Assembly: GCF_018812025.1 (NCBI RefSeq)
Contig: NC_063045.1
Span: forward strand, 56,373,957 to 56,437,956
Length of the DNA stretch: 64,000 nt
Source of the DNA: Megalobrama amblycephala
Taxonomy: Eukaryota > Chordata > Actinopteri > Cypriniformes > Xenocyprididae
Direction of reading: 5' to 3'
Position numbers and translations under genes: made by a program. The notes beneath the pieces were generated by a model. It did not search any database. It was not told the DNA's origin and was given only the letters and a program-made list of their open reading frames with translations. Below, one piece after another: positions 46,901-60,900 of this stretch (position 1 is the first letter of the stretch; the number at the start of each line of letters is the position of its first letter).

Positions 46901-49900
46901 GCAAAACAGACTTAAAATACTCCGTCATTTCTTGTCATAGAGACATAAGTAATATATCAATTGAAACTATAGAATATCTTCTTTTATTTGTGTACACTCA
47001 GAGTAAAAACACAATGTTGTGCTTTTTGTAAAATAAAGAAAACTAACATGATGCATGATCTCTCCTCTCCCTCTGAACGAAGTCCAATCTGATAGTTCTC
47101 AGAAAATGAACTGTAACTTATGAATACTAATGACAAAAAAAATGACACTTACGTTTTAAGAAATGTTGAAATGTCAGGTTTTAAATCGTGCAAGTCAAAT
47201 CGAAAACAAACATTCTGTGTTTATGTAATCTGTATGAAAAGAGAGCCATGTCAGAAGTCTGTGATTCAGCTCATTATCCGCTAATGCGGCCACGCAAATT
47301 CAGTCAATACATGCATTCATCGTCTCAATCGTGTATTTATTGTCTTGAAAAGTGTTTATTTGGATGTTAAAGCAATGGTTAGCGATCTCTAGAAGACATG
47401 CCATTAGTTTCTAGTTCCTTTTCTTCTTTATATTATGAATTTGTGGACTAAAGGTGTAAAGAGCGCCCTCCGGCTGCAAGTATGAATTAAAAACACAGTA
47501 TACAGCACTCATAGTGATGACAATAAATATTATTTCTCAGTATAGAAAATTGACATAAATATATAAGAATCCATCAATATTTCTCCAAATGTGCATGCTT
47601 TTAAGCTAAAAGCCTATATGAAATGCCATAGAGGTAACATAATTGTTCAGACACTTTGCACCACAGAAATACATTATATTTTAAAGAATATAATAGAATA
47701 CCATTATTTTAAATTGTAATAATATTTCACAGTATTGCTGTTTATGATGAGCTGAGACATGATTACAGAGGGGTTTTTTCACAGCCTACCTGACTGATAG
47801 GCCTCATTAATATGCAAGTCATTTCAGATCATTACTATGTGATTCCTTTGTCTTCTCAGGTGTAAATGGCCCATTATTCATGCAGATTCACGCCCCCACG
47901 CATACTGTGTTTCTTGACAAAAAGTGTCTTACAAAAACTAAATCAATATATTGTTTTATATGAAGGAGTAGGCAGCATAATTTTTACATAATTCTGAAGC
48001 AAAAACTCTAGTCTACAACCTCCAATACCCAAAAGTCTTGTGAACATAGATTTAATATACTTTTTTTGGCCTTATTTCAGTGACTTAAGTTTTTTGTTTT
48101 TTCAATAACCACGCATAAACATTATTCCTTCAAAAATACAAACATGTACATACATGTTCCTCACATATTATTGTAGCCTAGTTTGTGCTGAATACAGTGT
48201 AATGACACTTTTGTCATATATATGTTTATGAACAACTGAAAAAAGCACAAATGTCAGGGCATGTCAAAACTTCTCCAAGCCCCAAATCAGCCTCAGACTC
48301 CAGAGGGTTAAGTCCGGTGACGTAAGAATGTGCGCGACTTTCCAGTTCCCTTTGGATTTTGTCCACCGCATATAAGCTTAATAAAGCCTGATCATCATCG
48401 TTGGTCCATCGGTTATATTTTTTTAAACTCCATTATGATTCAAATAGCAAACAACTCTTACTGCACACACCACAACAGACTTTTAAAAATGGTGGTTGAA
48501 ATGCTGTGTGGATTCAACCAATCAAAATGCTGCATGAAATTAACCAATCAGCATGTTCAGCACCCAAGTCCCACCCCTGAAGTTCCTAAACTTTGAAAGT
48601 GTACGTACTACCTCGCGAGCAGGGACTTTCTGAGGGGGAAATTTTTACCCGGAACTTCATTTAGACCCTGGACCCTGTGGTCAAAACACACAGAGTACCA
48701 CCCCAAAGTTCCTAGTTCTTGAGGAAAGTTCCTGTGGTGGAAAAGCAGCTATATACAGTATACAGTAGCTCCATATCATTTAAATGGACAGTATAGCTGA
48801 ACCGTATTCTGAAAAAAATTTGAGATCTCTGACTTTTCATTTCTAAAATCTTGGTCATGATGTACCCAGATTAGAAAGGGCGCTCATGTATCTGTCTCTC
48901 TGCCGGGAGCTGTATCACAGTCACTGTATGTGAGAAGCGGTACATGCTCTCAGGGATCTGGCTCAGTTGCTCAATGCTGTCTGACATGCTCACTGCGGCC
49001 CTGGACACCTCACAGTCACTGATTAATTATGGACCAAGGTGAGAGGCCTGCATTTGTCCTTTTTAATAATGGATGAGTGAGGTCTATGGACTTCACTGAG
49101 GTGAACAGAAAGGTCTCTTTACAGGTAGAACCAGCAGAGAGTACATTCTCAGTCCATGTTTACTACCCTCAGGTTACAAGCCATGCTGATCAGGAACCAA
49201 ATCCCTTAAAGTACTGTATAAATATCGCCGCTGACCACAAGCACGGACCCCAGATCATCGGCTCCGGTCTATGATGTTTTATGAATACCTGCTCAGGTCT
49301 AATATCTAAAAGCCAGAATAAAATGGAACAGGCCATTCATCTAATCTAATATCTGTCCACTGCATAATTCATGGCTTAAGCTTTCTAAAAATAACACACC
49401 GGCACAATCATTCATCTCTCTAACAGGTTTTGGCAAAAAAGGCACAAAGAAGGTGATCCGGCTTAAGGCTGGAATTTGGAGTGTGTCCGTACGTGCCTGT
49501 AGATTAGTCTATTTTTATAACAAAGTGAACATGCATCAGAGACTAATATCAAGGATGCACCGACATAGTAAAGAAATTTCGGCAGATATGATGAAAATTA
49601 TTTTTATTGTGGCCGATAACTGATAATAAAAAAATCTATATTTGTTCGTTTGTTGTTTTAAAGACTTCCAATCTAGAACTACACATGGTTCAAGACATCA
49701 AATATTAATATAATAAATAAATTATAATATAATACAATATAATATAATATCCATTGTTCAAAGTACATTATAATATTATAATGCAATGTAATAATATAAT
49801 ATTTATGCAATTAAACATTTGTATTATATTAATATTTGTCCATTCATACAATACATGACAGTATTATAAAGCATATAATATAATATAATATAATATAATA

Positions 49901-52046
49901 TAATATAATATAATATAATATAATATAATATAATATAATATAATATAATATAATATAATATAATCCATTGTTCATGGTACATTATAATATTATGATGCAA
50001 TATAATAATAACATATTTATACAATTAAAACATTTGTATTATATTAATATTAGTCCATCATTCATACAATATATTACAGTATTATGATGCATAATATAAT
50101 ATATATAGGCATATTCAGACCAATAATAACAATTTGAAAAATGATAATGCAAGATATATCCTTACCATATCTTTTATCGGCCAATATTCAAAGAAACATT
50201 TACGCATCTTTCATAATGTAGATTATAATATCATGATACATAAATTCAAGTATTTATCGGTTATTTGCCATAATTAAATTAAAAAAGAATTTCAGCTCAT
50301 CTGTATCAAATTTCAATATCAGTGCACTCCTAAAAAGGATAATATTTGTGATACAGGAATTACCATTATATTGAGTATCCCTAAATAATAAAAAAACCCA
50401 CAAATAAATAAATAAATATACAAATAAGTAAATACCACCATTTGATGTACACTATTTAAATGTGTCAGCTTTTTGTCACTGGGGCAGGACATTAAAATCT
50501 ACACCCGCTGCACCCTTAATATAACTAGATAAGTTATAAATATGTTTCTGACAACGTTAAAGGGTACAGCAGGTGTACTTTTGAGGGTTCTCAAAGCTTT
50601 TTGACCCAGCACATCCATCGAATGTTCTTATGTCTACAAGTTTTGCACATCATTGCAAATAAAACATCTTGCAAACATGGATAAAGATGGAGACTAGAGA
50701 GTGAGCTGAAGCTTCCCTTGGGTGAATCATCTCCATTAGTCTGGTGGGAGAGCAGTGTCTCACACTCTAAGTAGAGTAATACCCAGCATGCTTCGCTCTG
50801 ACTCTAATCAGCAGGATCTCTAAGGCCTCCAGCCCTGCTGCAGTACCATCTATCCCCTGTTATCAAGTTACATCAAATTATGCGTATGAAATATTAAGTG
50901 CTGCTGGACACCCCTGTTCTGCCCAGTAGAATGCAAAGACACCAATCACTGTTATAGCACAAAATGATCAAAAAGTGTCACTACATTTGATTCAAAGAAA
51001 ATAGCTCAAGCACATTTTTCAGCAAAACATTAAAATATTTTTTTACCATAACAATTTACTTTCTTAATTGGATACCCCATGATTTACTCACCCTCAAGCC
51101 GTCCTAGGTGTATATGACTGTCTTCTTTCAGATGAACACGATCTGAGTTATATTAATAAATATCCAAATATAGCTTCCAAGCTTTATAATGGTAGTGAAT
51201 AGTAACTTAGTTTTTGAAGCCCAAAAAAGTGCATCCATCCATCATAAAAGTAATCCACAGTAATCCCTCCAAGGGGTTAATAAAGGCCTTCTGAAGCGAA
51301 GCGATGGGTTTTTGTAAGAAAATTATCCATATTTAAAACTTTATAAACTATAATAATTGGCTTCCGGCAACAACTGTACACAATTACACTTTTTTGGGCT
51401 TCAAAATCTGGAGCCCCATTCACTGCCATTATAAAGCCAGGATATTTTTTAATATATCTCGGATTGTGTTCGTCTGATGGTCATATGCACCTAGGATGGC
51501 ATGAGGGTGAGTAAATCATGGGATAATTTTCATTTTTGGGTGAACTATCCCTTTAATAATGTCTTCGGAATCTTTATCAAAATATAATAAATTGCTCCGC
51601 CTCTAAAACGATCATGATCTAATCAATTCCTGATGAACAAAAGTTCAATTTCCCTTATGTCACATCACGAAAGAAAAATAGTTGTCACTCAAGTGACTAA
51701 AACGTATTGTATAGCTAACTACAATGAATCTATTTAAGAAGGCATTATATGTGTTATATATACAACATGCATTTTATATTTTTGAATCTCAAATTCATAC
51801 ATCAAATGATACCGATGGTTTTTGCAATCAGAGCAAAATTTAGCTAAAAAAATTAGTTGATTGGAAGGCCGAGCACCCAAAAATATATTTAGACACTTAA
51901 GCCCTAATTGGACAGGACTAGTTTTCCAGGAGGATGTTAGAGAAATTTGTGTTTCACAGATGTATTTTGCGATTTTAATCCCATTCAAATCTGCCAAGTC
52001 TGTTTTTCTCGTCGGTTAGAGGTTCTGAATATCGGTTTCGATTACT

Positions 52047-52097
<51 letters not shown>

Positions 52098-55000
52098 GAT
52101 AAAACAATAATAGCTGTGATGTTCAAAATGCAACATGTTCAAAGTTAATGTGATGAACTGACTTTATACATCCACTAATAATCACCAAAACACCAGTTTA
52201 AAATATTCTTCAGCAAAAGCGATAAAGACAAGTGAAGTAAGGTAAGACAGATGGTTGAGTGACAGTGTTATGAGGCTCTCGGGCCTTTGGGAGGCACTGT
52301 TACGCTAAACTTCACTGTTTGATCTAATGACAGTCTGTTGGAAATCAGACAAAGACTGTTGCAGAGGCTCATTCACTACAACAAAGACAAAAAACTGAAA
52401 AACTTACTTGAAACGCTCAGCACTGCATTCTCCGTTTATCATATTTTCCATCATTAAAACCTCAACAATGCCGCAATACTAATGGCATGTCTCATCACAT
52501 ATGCTCTGGTTGTAGAACATGTTGTATATATTAATATGTATATATTTATGCATTAACATACACATTCTGATTGCGTTTGCTGATTTAACTGGATTAAACA
52601 GATGGCACTAAATCTCAATCCTTTACTGGTGAAAGCCAAGAATAAAGTTTACAATTTGGATGATCCAATGAGTGTTTCTGACACAAAATCATTTCCAGCA
52701 CAGATGTGCTGCAGTAGAGCCGCCACAGAGCATCTGCAGAACACCTGACTGACAAACCATCTGCCTGAATTACTGAAACTTCCACCCACCAATACAGTCA
52801 TCTGAGGAGCAGATCTCATATATATGCATTCTGAAGAATCTGCATTCTCACTCACATTCACAAGCCCGACGGATCTGTGGATTTCTTCTTACTGACTGAG
52901 CTTTAAGCTTAAAGCAAATACTTGTCCTCATTTGACCACACAGAACAGGAGGACGCATTTGTTACAACCCAGCTGTGTTCGGGAATATACTTTCAAACAT
53001 GACTTTAAAATTGACCCAGTTTACTTTCTTAATACTGTCTTAAGAATCTTTATCAAAATATAATTAACTTGCTCCGCCTCTGAAACGGATGATCCAATTA
53101 TCACGATCCAATCAATTCCTGAAAGTTCTGTTTCGATCAGAAATATCATGTCACATCATGAAAGAAAAATAGTGAACTACTGCCCTTTAAAAAAGGGCAT
53201 ATACACTGTTATAAAATTATTTTCGTAATTTGTTATCACAACATTTTTTATTTTGTCAAATCAACTTAGATAATTAATGCGGTTCAGATAACATAATATT
53301 TTGAGTTTCTGTTGATTAAACCAATCGCCTTCATTGTATTAAAGGTGCCCTAGATTCAAAAATTGAATTTACCTCGGCATAGTTAAATAACAAGAGTTCA
53401 GTACATGGAAATGACATACAGTGAGTCTCAAACTCCATTGTTTCCTCCTTCTTATATAAATCTCATTTGTTTAAAAGACTTCCGAAGAACAGGCGAATCT
53501 CAACATAACACCAACTGTTACGTAACAGTCGGGCTCATTAATATGTACGCCCCCAATATTTGCATATGCCAGCCCATGTTCCCAACATTATGAAAGGCAT
53601 TAGACAAGGACAGGCATTAACGTCTGGATCTGTGCAGAGCTGAATCATCAGACTAGGTAAGCAAGCAAGGACAATAGCAAAAAATGGCAGATGGAGCAAT
53701 AATAACTGACATGATTCATGATAACATGATATTTTTAGTGATATTTGTAAATTGTCTTTCTAAATGTTTCGTTAGCATGTTGCTAATGTACTGTTAAATG
53801 TGGTTAAAGTTACCATCGTTTCTTACTGTATTCACGGAGACAAGAGAGCCGTCGCTATTTTCATTATTAAACACTTGCAGTCTGTATAATGCATAAACAC
53901 AACTTCATTCTTTATAAATCTCTCCAACAGTGTAGCATTAGCCCGTTAGCCACGGAGCATAGCCTCAAACTCATTCAAGAATCAATGTAAACATCAAAAT
54001 AAACACTGTACTTACGCGATTAGACAGGCTGCATGACGAACACATTGTAAAGATCCATTTTGAGGGTTATATTAGCTGTTTGAACTTTTTTTATGTTGTT
54101 TAAGGCAACCGCGAGCTCTTGGGGCGTGGAGCACCAGATTTAAAGGGCCACACACCCTGAATCGGCTCATTTCTAATTATGCCCCAAAATAGGCAGTTAA
54201 AAAAATTTATTAAAAAAAATCTATGGGGTATTTTGAGCTGAAACTTCACAGACACATTCAGGGAACAAAAAAGTTTTAAAAAAAGTTCTAGGGCACCTTT
54301 AAACTCTGGTCTAAAAACGCGCCGGCGCGTTTTGCAGGTTTTTTTTCACATTGCAGCAAAACAGCTTAAAATACTCTGTCATTTTTTGTCTAGAAACTAA
54401 GTAATACTCAATTGAAACATAGAAACTCCTTTTATTTGTTAACTCAGAGTAAAAACAAAATGTTGTCTTTTTGTAAATAAAGAAAACTAACATGATGCGT
54501 GATCTCTCATCTCCCTCTGAACGAAGTCCATTGATGTCTCAAAAATGAACTGTAACTTAGGAATACTAATCACAAAAAATTCATACTTATGTCTAACAAA
54601 ACGTTGAAATGTCGTTTTAAATCGTGAAGTCAAATCAAACAAACATTCTGTGTTTATGTAATCTGTATGAAAAGAGAGCCATTCAGAAGTCCGTGATTCA
54701 GCTCATTACCCACTATGCGGCCACGCCCACGGAGCCAGCGCTTCAGGCAAATCAGAGACAACACATGATTCACATCTCAATCGGTATTTATTGCCGAAAA
54801 TTGTTTATCTGGATGAAAAAGCATGGTTAGCTCTCTGGAAGACATTCAGTAAATTCCTGTTGTTTTCTTCTATTGTAAGTTTTAAGTGAGTTTTTGTTTC
54901 TTTAGCGCCCTCCGGCTGTATATGAATGTAAACACCATTCATGGAATATCGTCTTCTTCTTAGGTAATTTGTGGACTAAAATGCACAGAGCGCCCTCCGC

Positions 55001-57954
55001 GCAGTATGAATTGCAAACACCAGCGCTCATAGAGATAACAATGAATATTAAATAAAAAATAACCCTCTGTATAGAAAATTGACATAAACATATGAGAATC
55101 CTATATTTCTCCAAATGTGCATGTTTTAAACTAAAAGCCTATATTCAGACTCTTTGCATCACAGAAATACATTATATTTTAAAGATAATATAAAACCATT
55201 ATTTTATATTGTAATACAATTTTTCTGTATGTTCATATACCATGTGAGCTTGAACATCACAGAAGTTTTTTTTCACAGCCTACCTGACTGAAATGCCTCA
55301 TTAATATGCAAGTCTTTTCAGGTCATTACATTCAATTCTTTTGTCTTCACAGGTGAGAATGAGCCATTATTCATGAATTCCGCCTCCTCGCATACTGTGT
55401 TTCTTGGCAAAAAGTGTCTTAAAAAACTAAATCAGTATATTGTTATAAATGAAAGAGTAGTCACTAATTTTTACATAATTTTGAAGAAAAACTCTAGTCT
55501 ACAACCTCAATACCCAAAAGTCTTGTGACCAATTTAAATACTTTTATTGGCCTTAAAGACAGTTTTTTGTTTTTTCTAACCACGCATAGATTCCTTCAAA
55601 ACACAAACATGTACACACATGTTCCTCACATATTATGGTAGCTATTTTTGCTGAAACAGTAATGACACTTGTGTCAAAAGTTTAAAAACTGAAAAAGCAC
55701 AAAAGCAGGGCATGTCAAAACTTCTCCAGGCCCCATCATAACTCCAAGGGTTAAAGGTGCAATAGGCGACTCTCTTCAGAAACTATGTTAAGCGGTCTAA
55801 ATGTATTTTTATAAATATTTGTCAACTGTGGAAGGCGTAGGACCATAAAATGTTCACTCAATCAATGCATTCAGTCCGAACGGTCCGATAGCATCTGTTG
55901 CCTGTTGGTCAATGTGTATTTGCATACCACTGCGCAGCCGCAGACACCATACGTCATCAGCGTGTGTCTCGTATGAGTCAGCGTGAGAATGACAGACAAA
56001 CAGCAACAACATAACTTTCCTTCTGAACCGACAGCAAGTGGCACTGGAAATGTATCGACCAAAAAGAAAGACAGTCTTAGAAAGGGCTATAAATAAAGAA
56101 AAGAAAAAAGGCTGGATCATAAAAGAGCTAAAACCCCGAATTAATATCGGTGTTGCTTTTCCACGATGTGAGAGTCAAAATGTGAGAGTCATAGGGTCTG
56201 AAAGATGATGCCATGGTTGCAGTATTTCTTTTGGACAGGTGGGTATGGTATGATTCGATTTTGATGTGTTTTGATAGTAACACGAATTAGATCAATGACA
56301 GTACCCAGCTTCTAATCGGAAACTATTGTTATGTTTTCAAAGTTACGAGCAAACTACAACATCCACACCTTTGGTGCATGGATTCATAAGGCCACCACCA
56401 CCAGATGCTTCGATCATTTGTTTTTGAGTCTTACTACAAACAATGAGTAAAAGGTCTTGTTTCCTCCTTCAATGAAAATACCCCCAGCGTCCCTGAGTGT
56501 GTTGTGTGTGCCGTCCTTACCACGAAAGCTAGTTTTGTATTGTTCCATCACTTGATATTCTGACGATGTTTACATCGTATTTTTGCTGAAATACTATCAC
56601 ATTTCTGGTTTTAAAGACAGTGATGTGGTTTATTTTGTGCTCAATGCTGCTAGTTTTTCATCAGCTGTCATGTTAGAAATGTCCAACATATCCATTTGCT
56701 GCATCTAATTCAATCATTCAACCAGGTAACTTACTTTTTTAAGCTAAACCAACAATTCTTTTTTACAGTGTACTTACTAGTTAGTAGCTAATACTTTTAG
56801 TCAATAGTAGGTACTTTTTTAGAAGTTTATTGTATAGTTAACAACAACAAATCTATTTAAAAGGGAAATATTTTTCAATATTTGATAAATATAAATATCA
56901 ATCAAATGATAATCAAATGATACAGATGATTTTGGCAAATAACTAACTAAATATATATGTACACACACACACACACACACAGGTTGGGTTTCCATGTTTT
57001 ATGAGGACTTTCCATAAACAATGATTTTTATACTGTACAAACTGTATTTTTTATTCCCTAACACTACCCCTAAACAATACCCTCACATAAAACTTTCTGC
57101 ATTTTTTAAAAACATAATTCTCTATGATTTATAAGCCATTTTCTATGGAAGCTTGTAAACCACTAAAAAAAAGAAAAAAGAAAAAAAAAATTGCTACTTT
57201 TTATTTTGCAATTCTGACTTTTTTTCTCACAATTGCGAGTTTGCATCTCACAATTCTGACTTCTTTTCTGCGAGACTTAAACTCACAATTGCAAGTTATA
57301 GTCAGAATTGCGAGATATAAAGTGGAAATTCTGAATTGTTTTCCCCAATAGCAGGCTTTCATCATGCAATTCTGGCTTTATATCTCACAATTATTTTTCA
57401 CCTTTTTTCTCAGAATTGCAAGATATAAACTCACAATTTCAAGTTATAAAGTCAGAATTGCATGATATAAACTCTCAATTGCGTCTTATGAAGACTTTTT
57501 TCTCAGAATTGCGAGTTTATATCTCGCATGCAATTGCAAGATATAAAGTCAGAATTGTGAGATATAAACTCGCAATTCTGAGAAAAAGGGGTCTTTTTCC
57601 CCTCACAATTGGACATTATAACACACAATTGCGAGTTTATATCTCGCAGTTCTGACTTTATATCACACAATTCTGACTTTATATTACACAATTCTGACTT
57701 TATAACTCACAATTGTGAGTTTATATCTCGCAAATCTGAGAAAATAGTTAAAAATGAGATAAATAGTTGCAATTAACTTCTTTATATTTTTATTTCATGG
57801 TGGAAACAAGCTTCCATAGTTTTCCTCATGGGGACCAAAAAAAACAAAACAAACAAACAAAACCTGTCCCTACAAGGTCAAAAATGACTGGCATTACTAT
57901 ATTTGGACCCCACAAAGTAGGGTTTACCAGGACTACGCACTCACACACACACAC

Positions 57955-57999
<45 letters not shown>

Positions 58000-60900
58000 T
58001 TAGTTTTGCTATCAAAGTGAGGACATTCCATAGGCGTAATGGTTTTTATACTGTACAAACTGTACATTCTATCCCCCTAAACCTACCCATCACAGAAAAA
58101 ATTTAAAAATGCAGAATGTTTAATAAAACATTGTTTAGTATGTTTTTAAAGCTATTTTAAATATGAGGACTCATGAAATGTCCTGTTTACGTCGTAATAC
58201 CAGTGTAATACCCAAGTCATTGTACAAATTTGTGTCCTCATAAATCACAAAAACGTGCACACACACACATTTCATGTCAGTGAGGACATTGCATAAACTT
58301 CCATTGATTTGAATTTATAACTCAACCCCTACCCCTCAACACAACCTTCACAGAATCATGTGCAAAACATTAGATTTAAATAAAAATATGTTTATAGTTT
58401 AAATATATGTTTATAGTTTAAAATAAACTAATTCTCTAAAATTCACTAAAATCGAATGCCTTCCCAATGCATCATATGAGAGAAAGTGAGATAATTTTGG
58501 AAAGCATGTTTATATCTCGCTATGTTTATATAAGCAAATTGTGCAATAAAATCTCCAATTAGCATTTCACATTTTGGCACTGTTTCGTGGAATTTTATTC
58601 CATCTTTACTTCAGATGCACATACTGTTTCCAAGAGAGAAAGTAACATTAGGTCATGCCATCAGCCACGGGGCACTGGAGGGTGAGGGCCAGCTGGGAAT
58701 TAGGTGTTGCTTTGAGAACACATTTTAAGGGCAAGACAGAGCATCTCAGGGGACAATACCATCTTTGAGTGAGAAATGACACGCCTCAGTGTTCTTAGAG
58801 AGGAGAGAGTGGGAGTGAAGAGAAAGTTAAGGATGAGAGGCTGGAATGGAGCGGAATGCGGATGCAGCACCTTTAATAATGCATCTGCTGCTCTTCTGCT
58901 CTCGTTCCCCCGGAATCATCTCGGCTTCAACATCCTTCACCTCGTTTCCGTGCATGTGTGGTCCCAGAGCCCCCCTGCTAGTCTGAACCTCATCAGAATT
59001 GCTACAGCACTTCACCAACACATGGCCAACATACTTTAAAGGGGTCCTTGATTATGATTTCACTTTTTGAACTTTAGTTAGTGTGTAATGTTGCTGTTTG
59101 AGCATAAACAACATCTGCAAAGTTACCACGCTCAAAGTTCAATGCAAAGGGAGATATTTTCTTTTACGGAAATTGCTTTTTAAGGACTACAACAAACGAC
59201 TGGTAGGGACTACAGCGAGCTTCTTCCCCGGCTGGTGACATCACAAACCCCAAAATTTACATAACCCTGTCCCCGGGAACATGCAACAAAGGGGTGAGGC
59301 CATGTTGGGCTGCTTTAGAGAAGAGGAAGAGTTGTTGTAGTAGAGTGTTGTTGCCATGCCGTCATTTTACGCCGGACTGCTTCACAAACGAGGGTCAATT
59401 CAACGAGGGATTTGCACAAAAGATTAACATGACGGCACATGCTAGTCGATGAGTTGAATCAACTCCACAGCAACTACATAAATTTATCATCTAACCATTC
59501 AGAAACGTCCAGTTTCATTCTAAAAGTTGTAACTTCTTCCTGAGTCTCTCCATCAGTGTCGACACGATTTGAACAATGTAAGGCTGAACACCGTTACTGA
59601 CAATCCTCATTTTGGCTGCGTGAGATTCTCCAGCTTTGTTGTTGTTGAGCAACCGAAGCATGAGCTGTTAAAGCTCCGCCCTCTTCTGGAAAATGGGCTG
59701 GGAGCAGCAGCTCATTTGCATTTAAAGGGACACACACAAAAATGGCGTGTTTTTGTTCACACCCCAATAGGGGCAAATTTGACAAGCTATAATAAATGAT
59801 CTGTGGGGTATTTTGAGCTGAAACTTCAGACACATTCTGGGGACACCAGAGACTTACATTACATCTTGTAAAAGGGGCATTATAGGTCCCCCTTAAAATG
59901 GTTAGTTCATTATTTAAAGTATGGTATATAGTTTAAAGTAGTTTAAAAAAGAAATGAGGATTCTGTCATCATTTACTCAACCTTATGTCGTTCCATGCTT
60001 GTTTTCTTTCTTCCGTCGAAATTTTTTGGAGCTTGACAGACACCATTACGGAAAAGAGAAAAGAGATGCTCTGCAATAGATCTTCATTTGTGTTCCACAG
60101 AAGAAAGAAAGTCAAATGACGTAAATGAGAAAATTTCCATTTTTTGGGTGAACTACTCCTTTACTATACAAAATACACGACATTCGTGCGAATGTGCACA
60201 CGGAGCAAAATCAAATGTTGATAACCAAGACAGACTGTTCAAGTCAAACACCACAGGAGGCAGATGAGCCTTTGTTGAGCCACTTAAGAAAGATGATTTG
60301 ATCTTCTTAGCTTATCGTTCTATTAGACGAGCACCATTAGTGATCTGCGGGGGATTCCTGTGCCCCCCGCCATAGGCTTCGAGATCTGCTTCAGTCAGTC
60401 AGTCTGTTGGAATCCTGTCGCTCTTAATCAAACCAATTACAACACACTGGGTGTCAAATACCGCATCTCTTTAGGATGGGGAGTTACGCACAAAGACGGC
60501 TGATTTATGAGCGCTCTTTAAGCTGACAGGGCTGATTTAAGAATTCCTCGTCTAAAGCAATATCTCATGTCAACACAGGTGTTGAGTTACACAAACTGTG
60601 GCGGTAAACACAGACTCAAGAAGAAGTTTCTGTTTTCCTTCCCGTGCATCTGGGTCAAAGCGTTACATCACATCTGCCCATCTTTCCATCAAACAGGTGA
60701 TTCAAGGCCATAAACAGCCACTCCTGATTCTCACAGGTCAAAGGTTATGGTTTTGCAGGAGCAAACGACTCACCTAAATGTGAACAGCAGAAAAGCACAT
60801 GTCAGTTTTTTCATAGATCAGCACACCAGGGCACACTTATTTTCTCTGAAGCGGACTTCACAATCGTACCGCGTCCGTAAGGATGAACAGAAGAACGTTT

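Larger units (their letters stand above)
56955..58420. repeat. Repeat with CA tract and ATGGGGACC / GAGGACATT words
   Basis: TTTTATACTGTACAAACTGTA occurs at about 57025 and again at 58045, with CCCTAAAC-type words, CTCATGGGGACC, and a CA array at 57939-57997. These are parts of one or two related repeats. The element at 57143-57819 is inserted in the first. Confidence 0.5.

Noticed and set aside
49824..50024. Open frame coding for Ile/Leu/Tyr repeats
   Set aside because: Simply the translation of the TAATA pentanucleotide array.
53339..55754. Possible gene-carrying transposon
   Set aside because: Despite clear ends, no frame longer than about 70 residues and no transposase motif was found inside either element.
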